A stretch of 64,000 bases of DNA from Jannaschia seohaensis (GTDB lineage Bacteria; Pseudomonadota; Alphaproteobacteria; Rhodobacterales; Rhodobacteraceae): the NCBI RefSeq assembly GCF_900116765.1, contig NZ_UETC01000010.1, positions 1 through 64,000 of the forward strand, given 5' to 3'. The translations under genes were made by a program, and so were the position numbers. The stretch's first letter is position 1; each line of letters starts with the position of its first letter. Positions 33,068 through 41,728 of this stretch are shown in pieces. The notes under the pieces are model-generated. The model was not told the DNA's origin, did no database searches, and saw only the letters and a program-made list of their open reading frames with translations.

Positions 33068-34093
33068 GTGGTTAAGAGTACGACTAAAAAGTCCGATATT
33101 TTCGCGGTTGCAAAGGCCGCACGCGTGTCCCCATCCACGGTTTCGCGCAGCTTCAACCACCCCGATCTGGTCAAGCCCGAGACCCGCCGCCGGATCGAAA
33201 AGGCGATCCGGAAACTGGGCTATATCCGCAACCGCGCGGCCCAGACGATGCATGGAATCCGCAGCGGAACGATCGGTCTGATCGTGCCGACGGTCGACCA
33301 GGCGATCTTTGCCGAGCTCATCCAGAGCTTCTCGGAAGCGATCGAGGAGCTGGGCTTCACGATCCTGCTCGCCTCCCATGGATACAGCCTTGACCGGGAA
33401 TATGCGCTGGCCCGCAAGATGCTGGAACATCGGGTGGACGGCATGGCCCTGATCGGGACGGAGCACATGGCCGAGACCTACGATCTGCTGGTGGAACAGG
33501 CCACGCCGACGCTCCTGCTTTGGAACTACGCGGCGGACACGCCCTTCGCCTGCGTCGGCTGCGATAATTTCGAGGCGGGACGGCTTATCGGCGGCCATGT
33601 CGCGGCGCTCGGACACCAAGAGATCGCGACGATCTTTCCCCCGATGGGTGGCAATGACCGAGCGTCACGCCGGCAGGATGGCGCGCTGAGCGCGTTGCGG
33701 GCGGCGGGGCGGGACGTGCCGGAGGCCTGGCGGCTGGAGACCCCCTACGAGGTCGGCGCGGCCAAGGCCGCCGTCGAGGCGCTGGTCGCCTCCGGACGCC
33801 TGCCCACCGCGATCCTCTGCGGAAATGACGTGCTGGCCGTGGGCGCGCTGCACGCGCTCCGCCACCGGGGGATCGACGTGCCGGGCGCGATCACGGTGAC
33901 CGGGATCGGCGATTTCAACGGCTCGGCCGAGTTCGAGCCGGGGCTCACGACCGTTCGCATCCCTGCCCGCACCATTGGGTCCCGGGCGGCGGCGGCGATG
34001 GTCCGCCTCACCGGGGGCGAGGCGGAGCCGGGTGCGCGAATCCCGCCGGAGTTGATGGTGCGGGGCACCTGCGCGCCGCCGCGCGCAGGCTGA
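33068..34093 (+). CDS. LacI-family transcriptional regulator of the tct-sau operon
   Basis: A 341-residue repressor-type protein with a GTG start. The N-terminal helix-turn-helix (about residues 11-32, IFAVAKAARVSPSTVSRSFN) and hinge (VKPETRRRIEKAIRKLGY) are classic LacI. The periplasmic-binding-like effector domain follows (GTIGLIVPTVDQAIFAELI, DGMALIGTEH, GNDVLAVGALHALRHRG). It is divergent from tctA with an inverted repeat between, so it most likely controls tctABC-sauST and its own gene. The inducer is presumably sulfoacetate or a product, by context only. It ends 4 bases from the convergent glycoside-hydrolase gene. Confidence 0.87.
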   Translation: MVKSTTKKSDIFAVAKAARVSPSTVSRSFNHPDLVKPETRRRIEKAIRKLGYIRNRAAQTMHGIRSGTIGLIVPTVDQAIFAELIQSFSEAIEELGFTILLASHGYSLDREYALARKMLEHRVDGMALIGTEHMAETYDLLVEQATPTLLLWNYAADTPFACVGCDNFEAGRLIGGHVAALGHQEIATIFPPMGGNDRASRRQDGALSALRAAGRDVPEAWRLETPYEVGAAKAAVEALVASGRLPTAILCGNDVLAVGALHALRHRGIDVPGAITVTGIGDFNGSAEFEPGLTTVRIPARTIGSRAAAAMVRLTGGEAEPGARIPPELMVRGTCAPPRAG

Positions 34094-34097
34094 CGCG

Positions 34098-36467
34098 TCA
34101 GGCGGCGTCCCGCACGTAGACCAAGGCCATGGAATCCTTCAGCACGATCGGCCCGCCCATATAGTCCGACCCGATGGACGGCGTGCGCAGCGCCAGTCTC
34201 CAGCCCATCCCCTTGATGCCTTCCACCGGGAGGGTCAGCGGGTCGAGGTCGTCGGTCGGTTTGCCCTCCAGGTGGCAGACGGAGAACACCTGCTCCCCGT
34301 CCGGACCATGGCGGAGGGAGGTGAAGACCGTGCGCCCGGCGATCGGATGCACGTAGTCGAACCGGTCCTTCGGCCCGTAATTGTCCCGCAGCCAAGGACG
34401 CGCCCGCCGGAAGTTGCGCACATCCAGGCAGAAGGACGCCTGATCGTGGTCGAGCGACGCCAAGGAGTTCGAAACATTGCTGTATTCGTGCATGTCGTTC
34501 ATCCAGGCCCGGGCGAATTCCTTCAATGCGGCAACGCTGTATTCCGGCCCGGCCAGCGGCGGCTCGGAGGCGTTGAGCAGGCGCGCGATCTCTTCCAGGT
34601 CGTATTCGGTGACGTCCACCAGAGCGGGCAGGAATTCCAGGAAACGGGCCAGTTCTTCGCGGGTGGTGAAGCCCATCTCCTTGAGGCGGCGGAAATTGCC
34701 GGGGATCGAGTAGCTGTATTCGTCCACCTGCCACTTGAGGCTGATCGCCTCTTCGGCGACGACCTTGACGCCGTAGCGGTCGTCCTGATTTCGGATGAAG
34801 CCCCAGCTGGCCCGCGCCATCGCGTTGAGGAAGTCCATCGGAACGCCCGGCATGCCGACATAGGTCAGAACGTGGACGGCCGGGTTGTCATAGGCCTTGT
34901 CCAGGATCTCCATCCGGGTGCGGCCAAGGCGGGTGTTCACGTTCAAACGCGTGTCGACCTGCGTGCCTCGGCGCAGCGTGTCGTGGTTGCTGGTCCCCGA
35001 GATCCAGTTGGCGCCGACCGAGACCATCTCCTGGATGCGCCAGAACTTGGACAGCCAGAACGTGTAAAGGAACGGCGTGTTATGGGCGAAGGTCAGCGGC
35101 CCCCATTGAAACACGTCGTCGTCGCGCTGCTGCTCGATCACGGAGCGATAGGTCGAGCTGAGCTCCCAATCGGGCTCGGGCCAGGGGCGGCCGTCCTCGA
35201 AGATGAACCAAGGGCGGTAGCGGGTGCCCGCCACCTCCTGCACGATATCGGACATGGATTGCAGGTAGTCGTCGTCATGGCGCAGCACCTGGGCGCTGGC
35301 GTCCCACCATTTGAAGTCCTGCGCGCCATCGACCCGCACGGCGTCGGCGCCGAAATCGACCTTTCGCCGCTGTATCTCCAGCAGGATCGCCCGAACGGCC
35401 GGGTTCTGATAGTCGAGGTTCTGGCCGTACATGTTGGGCCCGGCGAAGTAATGCCCGCTCAGCGCGCGCAGGCCCTGGTTGTCGGAATGGCCGAAAACCA
35501 CGTCCAGGATCAGCTTTTTGGGCTTGGACGGGAAGTTGTGGAGCACCGAGATCAGGTCGATCAGCTCGTCCGGGCGGCCGGATTCGAGCAGGACCGGGTT
35601 CACCGTCGCCATGCCCGAGATGACGATGTCATAGCCCCAATTGGTCGTGTCGGGCCGCAGCAGCTCGACACTTACCTCCTCCGAGTCGCCGTCGCCCTCC
35701 TGCCAGAAATCGGGTCCGGCCTCGTAGACGGTGGTGGGTTCGACGGGCAGCAATTGCACCGCGTCATAGCCCAGGAAGAGCTTGTCCGAGGGTTCCAAGG
35801 GCAGGTCGCGGGCCACGCGCTCGGCGAGGCGGGCATAATGACGCGTCAGGCTGGCCAGAGTGCCGCCGGCGGTGGCGGTGGGAACGTGGATTTGCAGGAT
35901 GTTGGTCGGCGGGCCGAACTTATGCGGCTCGCCCCCGGCCAGCGCCTCGAAATAGGCGGTGTCGCCCCGCGCCGCCTGCATCGCGCCCACGTCATAGAGC
36001 TCCGCCGGGGCCATCACGCCGAAGGGCAGGGACATGGCGAGCGGGTCCAGGATGCGGTGCCATTTGTCCTCCGCGTCACGCCAGGCCAGCGCATAGAAGT
36101 CGCCGATCTGGTCCCGGGTGCCCGCCTTCAGCCCCTTGACGGCGGTAAAGCAATGCGCCTCCTCCCGGATGACCGGGATCCAGGCGCGCTCGAAGCGCAC
36201 GTTCTGATGGGCGCGGGTCAGGTCCAGCGGTTCGATCGGGCGCAGGATCTCCAGGAAGACATCGCTGGAGGGCACCCGCGCATCCAGGATCTCCGGCGTC
36301 CAGAAGCCGAAGACGGCCACGTCTCCCTCGTGCCGCGCGCCGAGCCTGGGGGCAATCGCCCGCTCACCGTCGAAACTGGTCTCGGCTGTGATGAGCGCGT
36401 CGCGTGCGGCCAGGGCCTCTGCGCGGGCGGTCTCTTCGACGAAGGTGACGGTGTCTTTCAGCGGCAT
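34098..36467 (-). CDS. gghA: GH13-like glucosylglycerol hydrolase
   Basis: A 789-residue cytoplasmic glycosidase; the ATG at 36467 has a good AGAGGA ribosome site. The central (beta/alpha)8 domain shows the GH13 residues in variant contexts: nucleophile Asp in GADAVRVDGAQDFK, acid/base Glu in FIFEDGRPWPEP and the SGTSNHDTLRRG His-Asp pair. LFLGYDAVQLLPVEPTTVYE and HYFAGPNMYGQNLDYQNP agree with GghA-type proteins I recall from Synechocystis, which split the osmolyte glucosylglycerol into glucose and glycerol. It lies 64 bases downstream of glgB on the same strand. A sucrose- or trehalose-active GH13 is less likely. Confidence 0.65.
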   Translation of the reverse strand: MPLKDTVTFVEETARAEALAARDALITAETSFDGERAIAPRLGARHEGDVAVFGFWTPEILDARVPSSDVFLEILRPIEPLDLTRAHQNVRFERAWIPVIREEAHCFTAVKGLKAGTRDQIGDFYALAWRDAEDKWHRILDPLAMSLPFGVMAPAELYDVGAMQAARGDTAYFEALAGGEPHKFGPPTNILQIHVPTATAGGTLASLTRHYARLAERVARDLPLEPSDKLFLGYDAVQLLPVEPTTVYEAGPDFWQEGDGDSEEVSVELLRPDTTNWGYDIVISGMATVNPVLLESGRPDELIDLISVLHNFPSKPKKLILDVVFGHSDNQGLRALSGHYFAGPNMYGQNLDYQNPAVRAILLEIQRRKVDFGADAVRVDGAQDFKWWDASAQVLRHDDDYLQSMSDIVQEVAGTRYRPWFIFEDGRPWPEPDWELSSTYRSVIEQQRDDDVFQWGPLTFAHNTPFLYTFWLSKFWRIQEMVSVGANWISGTSNHDTLRRGTQVDTRLNVNTRLGRTRMEILDKAYDNPAVHVLTYVGMPGVPMDFLNAMARASWGFIRNQDDRYGVKVVAEEAISLKWQVDEYSYSIPGNFRRLKEMGFTTREELARFLEFLPALVDVTEYDLEEIARLLNASEPPLAGPEYSVAALKEFARAWMNDMHEYSNVSNSLASLDHDQASFCLDVRNFRRARPWLRDNYGPKDRFDYVHPIAGRTVFTSLRHGPDGEQVFSVCHLEGKPTDDLDPLTLPVEGIKGMGWRLALRTPSIGSDYMGGPIVLKDSMALVYVRDAA

Positions 36468-36531
36468 GGATGGTCCTCTTGTATCCGCAGGAAGGTGGGG
36501 CGCGGACGCGCGCCCCACGGATTGGTTCAAG

Positions 36532-38721
36532 TCAGGGTTCGCGAATTAGAAAGATCGCCGAGAACGGAGGCAGCATGACCTCCGTGCTGGCGGGTTGGCC
36601 CTGATGCGGGTGCGGCTCTGCATGGACCGCCCCAAGATTGCCCAGGCCGCTGCCGCCATAGATGTCGGCATCGGTGTTGAGCGCCTCGCGCCAGCGCCCG
36701 GCCTGGGGAAGGCCGGTGCGCCAATTGGGCTGCGCCGAGGCGCCGAAATTGCACAGGACCGCGACCTCTGCGTCGTCCGGCCCGCCCCGGCGGAGCCAGG
36801 AATAGACCGATGGTCCGGTCGCGTCCGCCTCGATCCACTGAAACCCGCCGGGATCGGCGTCGCGATAGTGCAGGGCGGGCGTTTCGCGATAGAGCGCGTT
36901 CAGGTCGCGGATCAGGCGCCGCACGCCGTCATGAGCGGGCATTTCGGCCACGTCCCAGTCGAGCGCGCCGTCATGGTTCCATTCCTCCGGCTGCGCGAAT
37001 TCCTGGCCCATGAACAACAGCTTCTTGCCCGGATGGCCCCACATGAACGCGTAATAGGCGCGCAGATTGGCGAAGCGCGCCGCGCCGTCGCCGGGCATCC
37101 GGCCCAGCATCGAGCCTCTGCCGGGCGACACCTCGTCATGACTGATCGGCAGGACGAAGGTCTCGTCGAAAGCGTAGGTCAGGCCGAAGGTCACCGTATG
37201 GTGGCGCTCGGGGCGGCGCGCCGGGTCCGTCTTCATGTATTCCAACGTGTCGTGCATCCAGCCCATGTTCCATTTGTAGCCGAAGCCGAGGCCCCCCTGG
37301 TCCTGCGCCTTCGTCACGCCCGGAAAGGCCGTGCTTTCTTCTGCCAGGGTCTGCGCGCCCGGGGGCAGGGCCCGGTTGACGCGCTTTAGGAAATCGATCG
37401 CCTCGTAGTTCTCCCGCCCGCCATCGGCATTGGGCACCCACTCGCCCGCGGGGCGGGCGTAATCTCGGTAGAGCATCGAGGCCACGGCATCCACACGCAG
37501 CCCGTCGACATGGAATTCCTCCAGCCAATAGAGGGCGTTGGAGGTTAAAAAGCCGGTCACCTGCGGGCTGCCATAGTCATAGATCAGCGTGTTCCACTCC
37601 GGGTGGAAGCCCTGGCGGGGGTCGTCATATTCATAGAGCGGCGTGCCGTCGAACCGGCCCAGCCCGTGCGGATCGGTCGGGAAATGTCCCGGCACCCAGT
37701 CCAGGATGACACCCAGCCCCGCCCGGTGCGCCGCATCCACCAGCGCCCGCAGCCCGTCCGGTTCCCCATGCCGCGCGGTCGGCGCGAAGAGGCCCACCGG
37801 CTGATAGCCCCAGGAGCCGTCGAACGGATGCTCGGCGATCGGCATCAGTTCCAGATGGGTAAAGCCCATCTCCACCGCATAGGGCACGAGCTGGTCCGCC
37901 GCTTCGGCCCAGCTGAGCGGGCGTCCGTCCGCACCCCGCCGCCAAGATGGCAGATGCACCTCGTAGATCGAGATCGGCGTCGTCCGGGCGTTGCGTCCGG
38001 CCCGCGTCTCCATCCAGTGATCGTCGGCCCAGGCATGGCCGCTCGGTTCAGCGATGACGGACGCATTCGCGGGCGGCCGCTCCGAGGCGAAGCCCACCGG
38101 GTCCGCCTTGGGCGGCAAGAGCGCGCCATCCGCGCCGATCAGCTCGTATTTGTAAGTCTCGCCCGCGCCGACGCCCGGCAGGAAAATCTCCCAGACGCCG
38201 CCGGTCCGCCGCCGCATGACGTGGCGCCGCCCGTCCCAGAAGTTGAACGGCCCCACTACCGAGACGCGGCGTGCATGCGGCGCCCAGACGGCGAAGCGGG
38301 TTCCGTCGACGCCCTCATGGGTGATCGGATGGGCGCCAAGACACTGCCAAAGGCGCTCCGGCGCGCCGGTCTCGAACTGTGCCAGCACCGCCTCGTCGAG
38401 GCTGGGACCGAAGCGGTAGGGATCGTCCACCGTCCAGCGCGCACCGTCCGCGCCATGCGCTTCGAGACGGTAGGGGCCGGTCTGCTCGAACGGACCGGCA
38501 AAGATGCCCGGGCGCTCCGCGTCCGGGATCAGTTCGGCCCGCGCGTCCGCTGCCGTGACGGTCAGGCGCGCGGCGCCGGGAACGAAGGCCGTCACATGGC
38601 CCGCGCCATCCAGCGGATGTGGCCCGAGAATGGAAAAGGGCGCGTCGTGGGTTCCGGCTAGGACGCGATCAAGTGACGCGCTCCGGCCGGAGGCGGTCTG
38701 AGGGTCGGGGTCTGTCGTCAT
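36532..38721 (-). CDS. glgB: 1,4-alpha-glucan branching enzyme
   Basis: A 729-residue GH13 enzyme that makes alpha-1,6 branches in glycogen. A duplicated N-terminal carbohydrate-binding/early-set region (about 15-110 and 125-220, FAVWAPHARRVSVVGPFNFWDGR) precedes the catalytic barrel: HLELMPIAEHPFDGSWGYQ, VDGLRVDAVASML (nucleophile Asp), LAEESTAFPGV (acid/base Glu), LPISHDEV and the C-terminal beta domain. The normally conserved VVHGKGSM after SHDEV reads VSPGRGSM. No glgA, glgC, glgP or glgX lies in the window; the partner gene is a probable glucosylglycerol hydrolase. Confidence 0.93.
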   Translation of the reverse strand: MTTDPDPQTASGRSASLDRVLAGTHDAPFSILGPHPLDGAGHVTAFVPGAARLTVTAADARAELIPDAERPGIFAGPFEQTGPYRLEAHGADGARWTVDDPYRFGPSLDEAVLAQFETGAPERLWQCLGAHPITHEGVDGTRFAVWAPHARRVSVVGPFNFWDGRRHVMRRRTGGVWEIFLPGVGAGETYKYELIGADGALLPPKADPVGFASERPPANASVIAEPSGHAWADDHWMETRAGRNARTTPISIYEVHLPSWRRGADGRPLSWAEAADQLVPYAVEMGFTHLELMPIAEHPFDGSWGYQPVGLFAPTARHGEPDGLRALVDAAHRAGLGVILDWVPGHFPTDPHGLGRFDGTPLYEYDDPRQGFHPEWNTLIYDYGSPQVTGFLTSNALYWLEEFHVDGLRVDAVASMLYRDYARPAGEWVPNADGGRENYEAIDFLKRVNRALPPGAQTLAEESTAFPGVTKAQDQGGLGFGYKWNMGWMHDTLEYMKTDPARRPERHHTVTFGLTYAFDETFVLPISHDEVSPGRGSMLGRMPGDGAARFANLRAYYAFMWGHPGKKLLFMGQEFAQPEEWNHDGALDWDVAEMPAHDGVRRLIRDLNALYRETPALHYRDADPGGFQWIEADATGPSVYSWLRRGGPDDAEVAVLCNFGASAQPNWRTGLPQAGRWREALNTDADIYGGSGLGNLGAVHAEPHPHQGQPASTEVMLPPFSAIFLIREP

Positions 38722-39074
38722 ACTCCAAGCCTAAGGTTCCTCAGAAGGACTTCAACCGGGCGCCAAGTTCCGCGCTCGGACTGGTCGGACCCTGCCTGAG
38801 ATCGCCTCCGAAAGCGCCATGTGCCGCAACAATCGACAGGATGCGGCCTCGCCGCCCAGTCCCCACGGCGCCCTCCTCGCGTCGAATCGATCCCGCTCTG
38901 CTCAGGCTGTGGCCAGCCGTGCCGCGGCGGGCTTGGATCGCGCGGGCTTTGCCGTCCGCTCCATCCGCGCCGCCGCGCGGATGACGCGCGGGCCGCCTGC
39001 GCCCCGGTAACGCGGGGGGATAGGGGCAGTCCGCTGTCTGGGTATGAACGCGGACGCCGTGCGCGCGGCCAGGT
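38722..39074. other. Intergenic region without a convincing gene
   Basis: About 350 bases upstream of glgB. Several short open frames exist on both strands but lack ribosome sites and have the composition of random GC-rich DNA. It presumably holds the glgB promoter; no clear -35/-10 pair was found. Confidence 0.4.
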
Positions 39075-39212
39075 TCATGCGGGTCGCGGGGCTCGATCCA
39101 GCTTTCTCCATTCGGCCCAGAGCAGCTGCGCATCCTCCCGAGTCCCCCCGGACACGACCTCAACCTGGGAGAGAGTGTCGACAACATCCGCATAGTCGGG
39201 CTGCTCGGCCAT
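39075..39212 (-). CDS. Possible 45-residue small protein
   Basis: An open frame of 45 codons starting at ATG 39212 behind a GTAGGAGATT ribosome site with good spacing. It encodes MAEQPDYADVVDTLSQVEVV and then SGGTREDAQLLWAEWRKLDR, an acidic, probably helical peptide without membrane segment. The codon choice looks coding, unlike the overlapping longer frames. No family recognised. Confidence 0.35.
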   Translation of the reverse strand: MAEQPDYADVVDTLSQVEVVSGGTREDAQLLWAEWRKLDRAPRPA

Positions 39213-39273
39213 AATCTCCTACACACGGTAACGGTCGGGGCGCGCCGCAATCCGCCGATGCCGGCCGGCCGCG

Positions 39274-40599
39274 CTACCGAGGTGTCGGGTCCTCCGAGGC
39301 GGCGGCGTTCTCGATTTCCTCCGCTTCCGCCTGTGCTTCTGCCTCCGCCGCCGCTTCCGCCTCGGCTTCTGCGTTTTCAGCTGCCCAGACGGAGGCAGCT
39401 TCCACCGCCACCGTGGTCGCGCCGGGAACGACGGCGATGTAGCTGTCCGTCGCTTCGGCCGGGATCATCGCGCGCTGCGTCATGCGGTAGAGCGCATAGA
39501 CCGCGATCGTGGCGAAGGTCGCGCCGAGCACCGACCAGAAGGCGAAGGGCCCGGTCGCTTCCATCGTCCAACCGGTGATGAGCGGCCCGACGATCGCGCC
39601 GCAGCCGAACACGAAGACCAGCCCGCCCGACGCGCCGGGCATGTCGTCCGAGGATAGAAAGTCGTTCGTGTAGGCCAGGAACAACGCGTAGAGCGGCGTC
39701 GTCATGCCGCCCGCGATGAGGGCCGCGCCGAGAAGGAACGTCTCGCTGTCGCGCGCGAAATAACCAAAGCCGCAGAAGACCGCGCCCACGAGGGCCGTGC
39801 CGCAAATCACCTTGCGGCGGTCGATGCGGTCCGAAAGCCAGCCGATCGGGAACTGGAAGAGAAGCGCGCCCGCGAACAAGGCCGCCACGAAAAGCGCGAT
39901 CGCGTCCGTCGTCATGCCGGTCTGGGCTCCGAACACGGCACCCATGCCGGATTGGGTCGCGTAGATGCTGCCAAGCAGGAAGATTCCGACCGTCCCGAGC
40001 GGTGAGCTCTCGAAAAGGGCTTTCAGGGACATCGGAGGGGACACGCTCGTGGCCGGCACGGGCGTCGCGGAGAGCAGGATCGGCGCGAAAGAGATCGAAA
40101 CCAGGATCGATGCGCCGATGAACAGGACCGATGTCGTCGCATCGCCCAGCGTCAGCAACCACTGGCCGCCGATGATGCCGATCGTCTGGCAGATCATGTA
40201 GGCCGCCAGCACTGTGCCCCGAGACTCGTTGGTCGACTGGGCGTTCAGCCAGCTTTCGGCCGTGACATAGATGCCGGACATGCACAGGCCGATGAGGATC
40301 CGCAGAGCCGTCCAGGACCAGGGATCGGACAGCAGCGGAAAGGCGATCAAGGCGGCGGACATCAACCCGCCCAATGCGCCAAAGACCCGAACATGCCCGA
40401 CCCGCCGGATCAGGAGCGGCGTCAGGCGGGCGCCGGACAGAAACCCCGCGAAGTAACCCGAGGTGATGATGCCGAGTTCGGGTGCCGAGAACCCCTCGAT
40501 ATCGCCACGGAGGCCCATCAGGGTGAACTGCATGCCGTTGCCCAGCATGATCAGAACGATCCCGATGAGAAGGGCTCCAATTCCAGCGAATGCGTTCAT
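39274..40599 (-). CDS. MFS transporter with an acidic Ala/Glu-rich tail
   Basis: A 441-residue inner-membrane carrier of the YcaD/CynX-like MFS group with 12 predicted helices (GIGALLIGIVLIMLGNGMQF, QFPIGWLSDRIDRRKVICG, the conserved loop 2-3 like motif). The ATG at 40599 gives the first helix directly. After the last helix comes a tail of about 70 residues ending in a run made almost only of Ala and Glu (AENAEAEAEAAAEAEAQAEA), likely cytoplasmic and helical. It lies downstream of the sugar-acid genes on the same strand after a 196-base gap; whether it is part of that operon is uncertain. Substrate unknown. Confidence 0.75.
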   Translation of the reverse strand: MNAFAGIGALLIGIVLIMLGNGMQFTLMGLRGDIEGFSAPELGIITSGYFAGFLSGARLTPLLIRRVGHVRVFGALGGLMSAALIAFPLLSDPWSWTALRILIGLCMSGIYVTAESWLNAQSTNESRGTVLAAYMICQTIGIIGGQWLLTLGDATTSVLFIGASILVSISFAPILLSATPVPATSVSPPMSLKALFESSPLGTVGIFLLGSIYATQSGMGAVFGAQTGMTTDAIALFVAALFAGALLFQFPIGWLSDRIDRRKVICGTALVGAVFCGFGYFARDSETFLLGAALIAGGMTTPLYALFLAYTNDFLSSDDMPGASGGLVFVFGCGAIVGPLITGWTMEATGPFAFWSVLGATFATIAVYALYRMTQRAMIPAEATDSYIAVVPGATTVAVEAASVWAAENAEAEAEAAAEAEAQAEAEEIENAAASEDPTPR

Positions 40600-40795
40600 C
40601 TGTGCCCCCTCAGGTCTCGGACAGCCTGTGCTCGCGAGAGGGTATCGCGCCCGCGTGCCGGGTCCATGTCGATCTCGGGCAGGAATGTCACAACGGCGGG
40701 CGGATGACCAATCGACCGGCGCAATCCGGCGATTTGGCGCCAAATAGGGCAGGGGCGGGCGACGCAGCCGGTCCGCGCCGCCCGCCCGCTGTGTT

Positions 40796-41656
40796 TTAGC
40801 CTGCCGCGGGCAAGACCTTCGAGGCTTGCTGGCCGAGGCGATCGATGCCGAGCGTTACCGTCTCGCCGCCCTTGAGGAAGCGCGGCGGCTTGTAGCCCAT
40901 GCCGACCCCCGGAGGCGTGCCTGTCGAGATCACGTCGCCGGGCTGCAGGCTCATGAACTGGCTGCAATAGGACACGATGTGGGGCACCTTGAAGATCAGG
41001 GTGGATGTCGATCCCGACTGCATGCGCTCTCCGTCGACATCGAGCCACATCCCGAGCCCGTTCACGTCCCCGACCTCATCCGGCGTGACCAGCCAGGGCC
41101 CCGTGGGTCCGAACGTGTCGCAGCCCTTGCCCTTGTCCCAGGTGCCCGCGCGGTCCAGCTGGAACTCGCGCTCCGAGACGTCGTTGATGACGCAGTAGCC
41201 CGCGACGTGATCCAGCGCGTCGGCCTCGTCGATATAGACGCCCGGCTTGCCGATCACGACGCCCAGCTCGACCTCCCAATCCGTCTTGACCGAGCCGCGG
41301 GGGATCTGGATCGGGTCGTTGGGGCCGCAGATAGCCGAGGTCCATTTGTTGAAGATGATCGGCTCCGCCGGGATCGGCATGCCGGCCTCTTCGGCGTGGT
41401 CGGCATAGTTCAGGCCGATGCAGATGAACTTGCCGATGTTGCCGACGCAGGGACCGAGGCGCAGATCCTCCTGCGGCGTGCCGTCGACCAGCGGGAGCGA
41501 GTCCGGGTCCAGCTCTTGCAGAGCCTTCAGGCCGGCGGGGAGCAGCGTGTCGCCGCCGATATCGGGAACGATGGCCGACAGGTCACGCACCCGCCCGGCC
41601 TGGTCGAGCAGGCCCGGCTTTTCGGCGCCGGGCGCACCATGGCGCAGAAGCTTCAT
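40796..41656 (-). CDS. FAH-family hydrolase, probable 2,4-diketo-3-deoxy-L-fuconate/rhamnonate hydrolase
   Basis: A 286-residue enzyme of the fumarylacetoacetate hydrolase superfamily. Metal ligands and the core are seen in CIGLNYADHAEEAGMP, DWEVELGVVIGK, VINDVSERE, KGCDTFGPTGPWLVTPDE and DVISTGTPPGVGMGY. The N-terminus (MKLLRHGAPGAEKPGLLD) is the one typical of the subgroup that cuts 2,4-diketo-3-deoxy acids to pyruvate plus L-lactate. This fits the keto-deoxy-sugar dehydrogenase and lactate dehydrogenase in the other arm of the locus. It lies 72 bases after the ABC ATPase gene on the same strand. Confidence 0.72.
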   Translation of the reverse strand: MKLLRHGAPGAEKPGLLDQAGRVRDLSAIVPDIGGDTLLPAGLKALQELDPDSLPLVDGTPQEDLRLGPCVGNIGKFICIGLNYADHAEEAGMPIPAEPIIFNKWTSAICGPNDPIQIPRGSVKTDWEVELGVVIGKPGVYIDEADALDHVAGYCVINDVSEREFQLDRAGTWDKGKGCDTFGPTGPWLVTPDEVGDVNGLGMWLDVDGERMQSGSTSTLIFKVPHIVSYCSQFMSLQPGDVISTGTPPGVGMGYKPPRFLKGGETVTLGIDRLGQQASKVLPAAG

Positions 41657-41728
41657 GGGATCTCCAGATTTGATTTGTGGAATGCCGCCGCGCGCGGGCG
41701 CGACGACACGGGAACGGTCAGGCGTCGG

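Noticed and set aside
34272-36578. A 768-codon plus-strand open frame
   Set aside because: Antisense to the gghA-like gene, which has all GH13 residues; no ribosome site or domain in the opposite frame.
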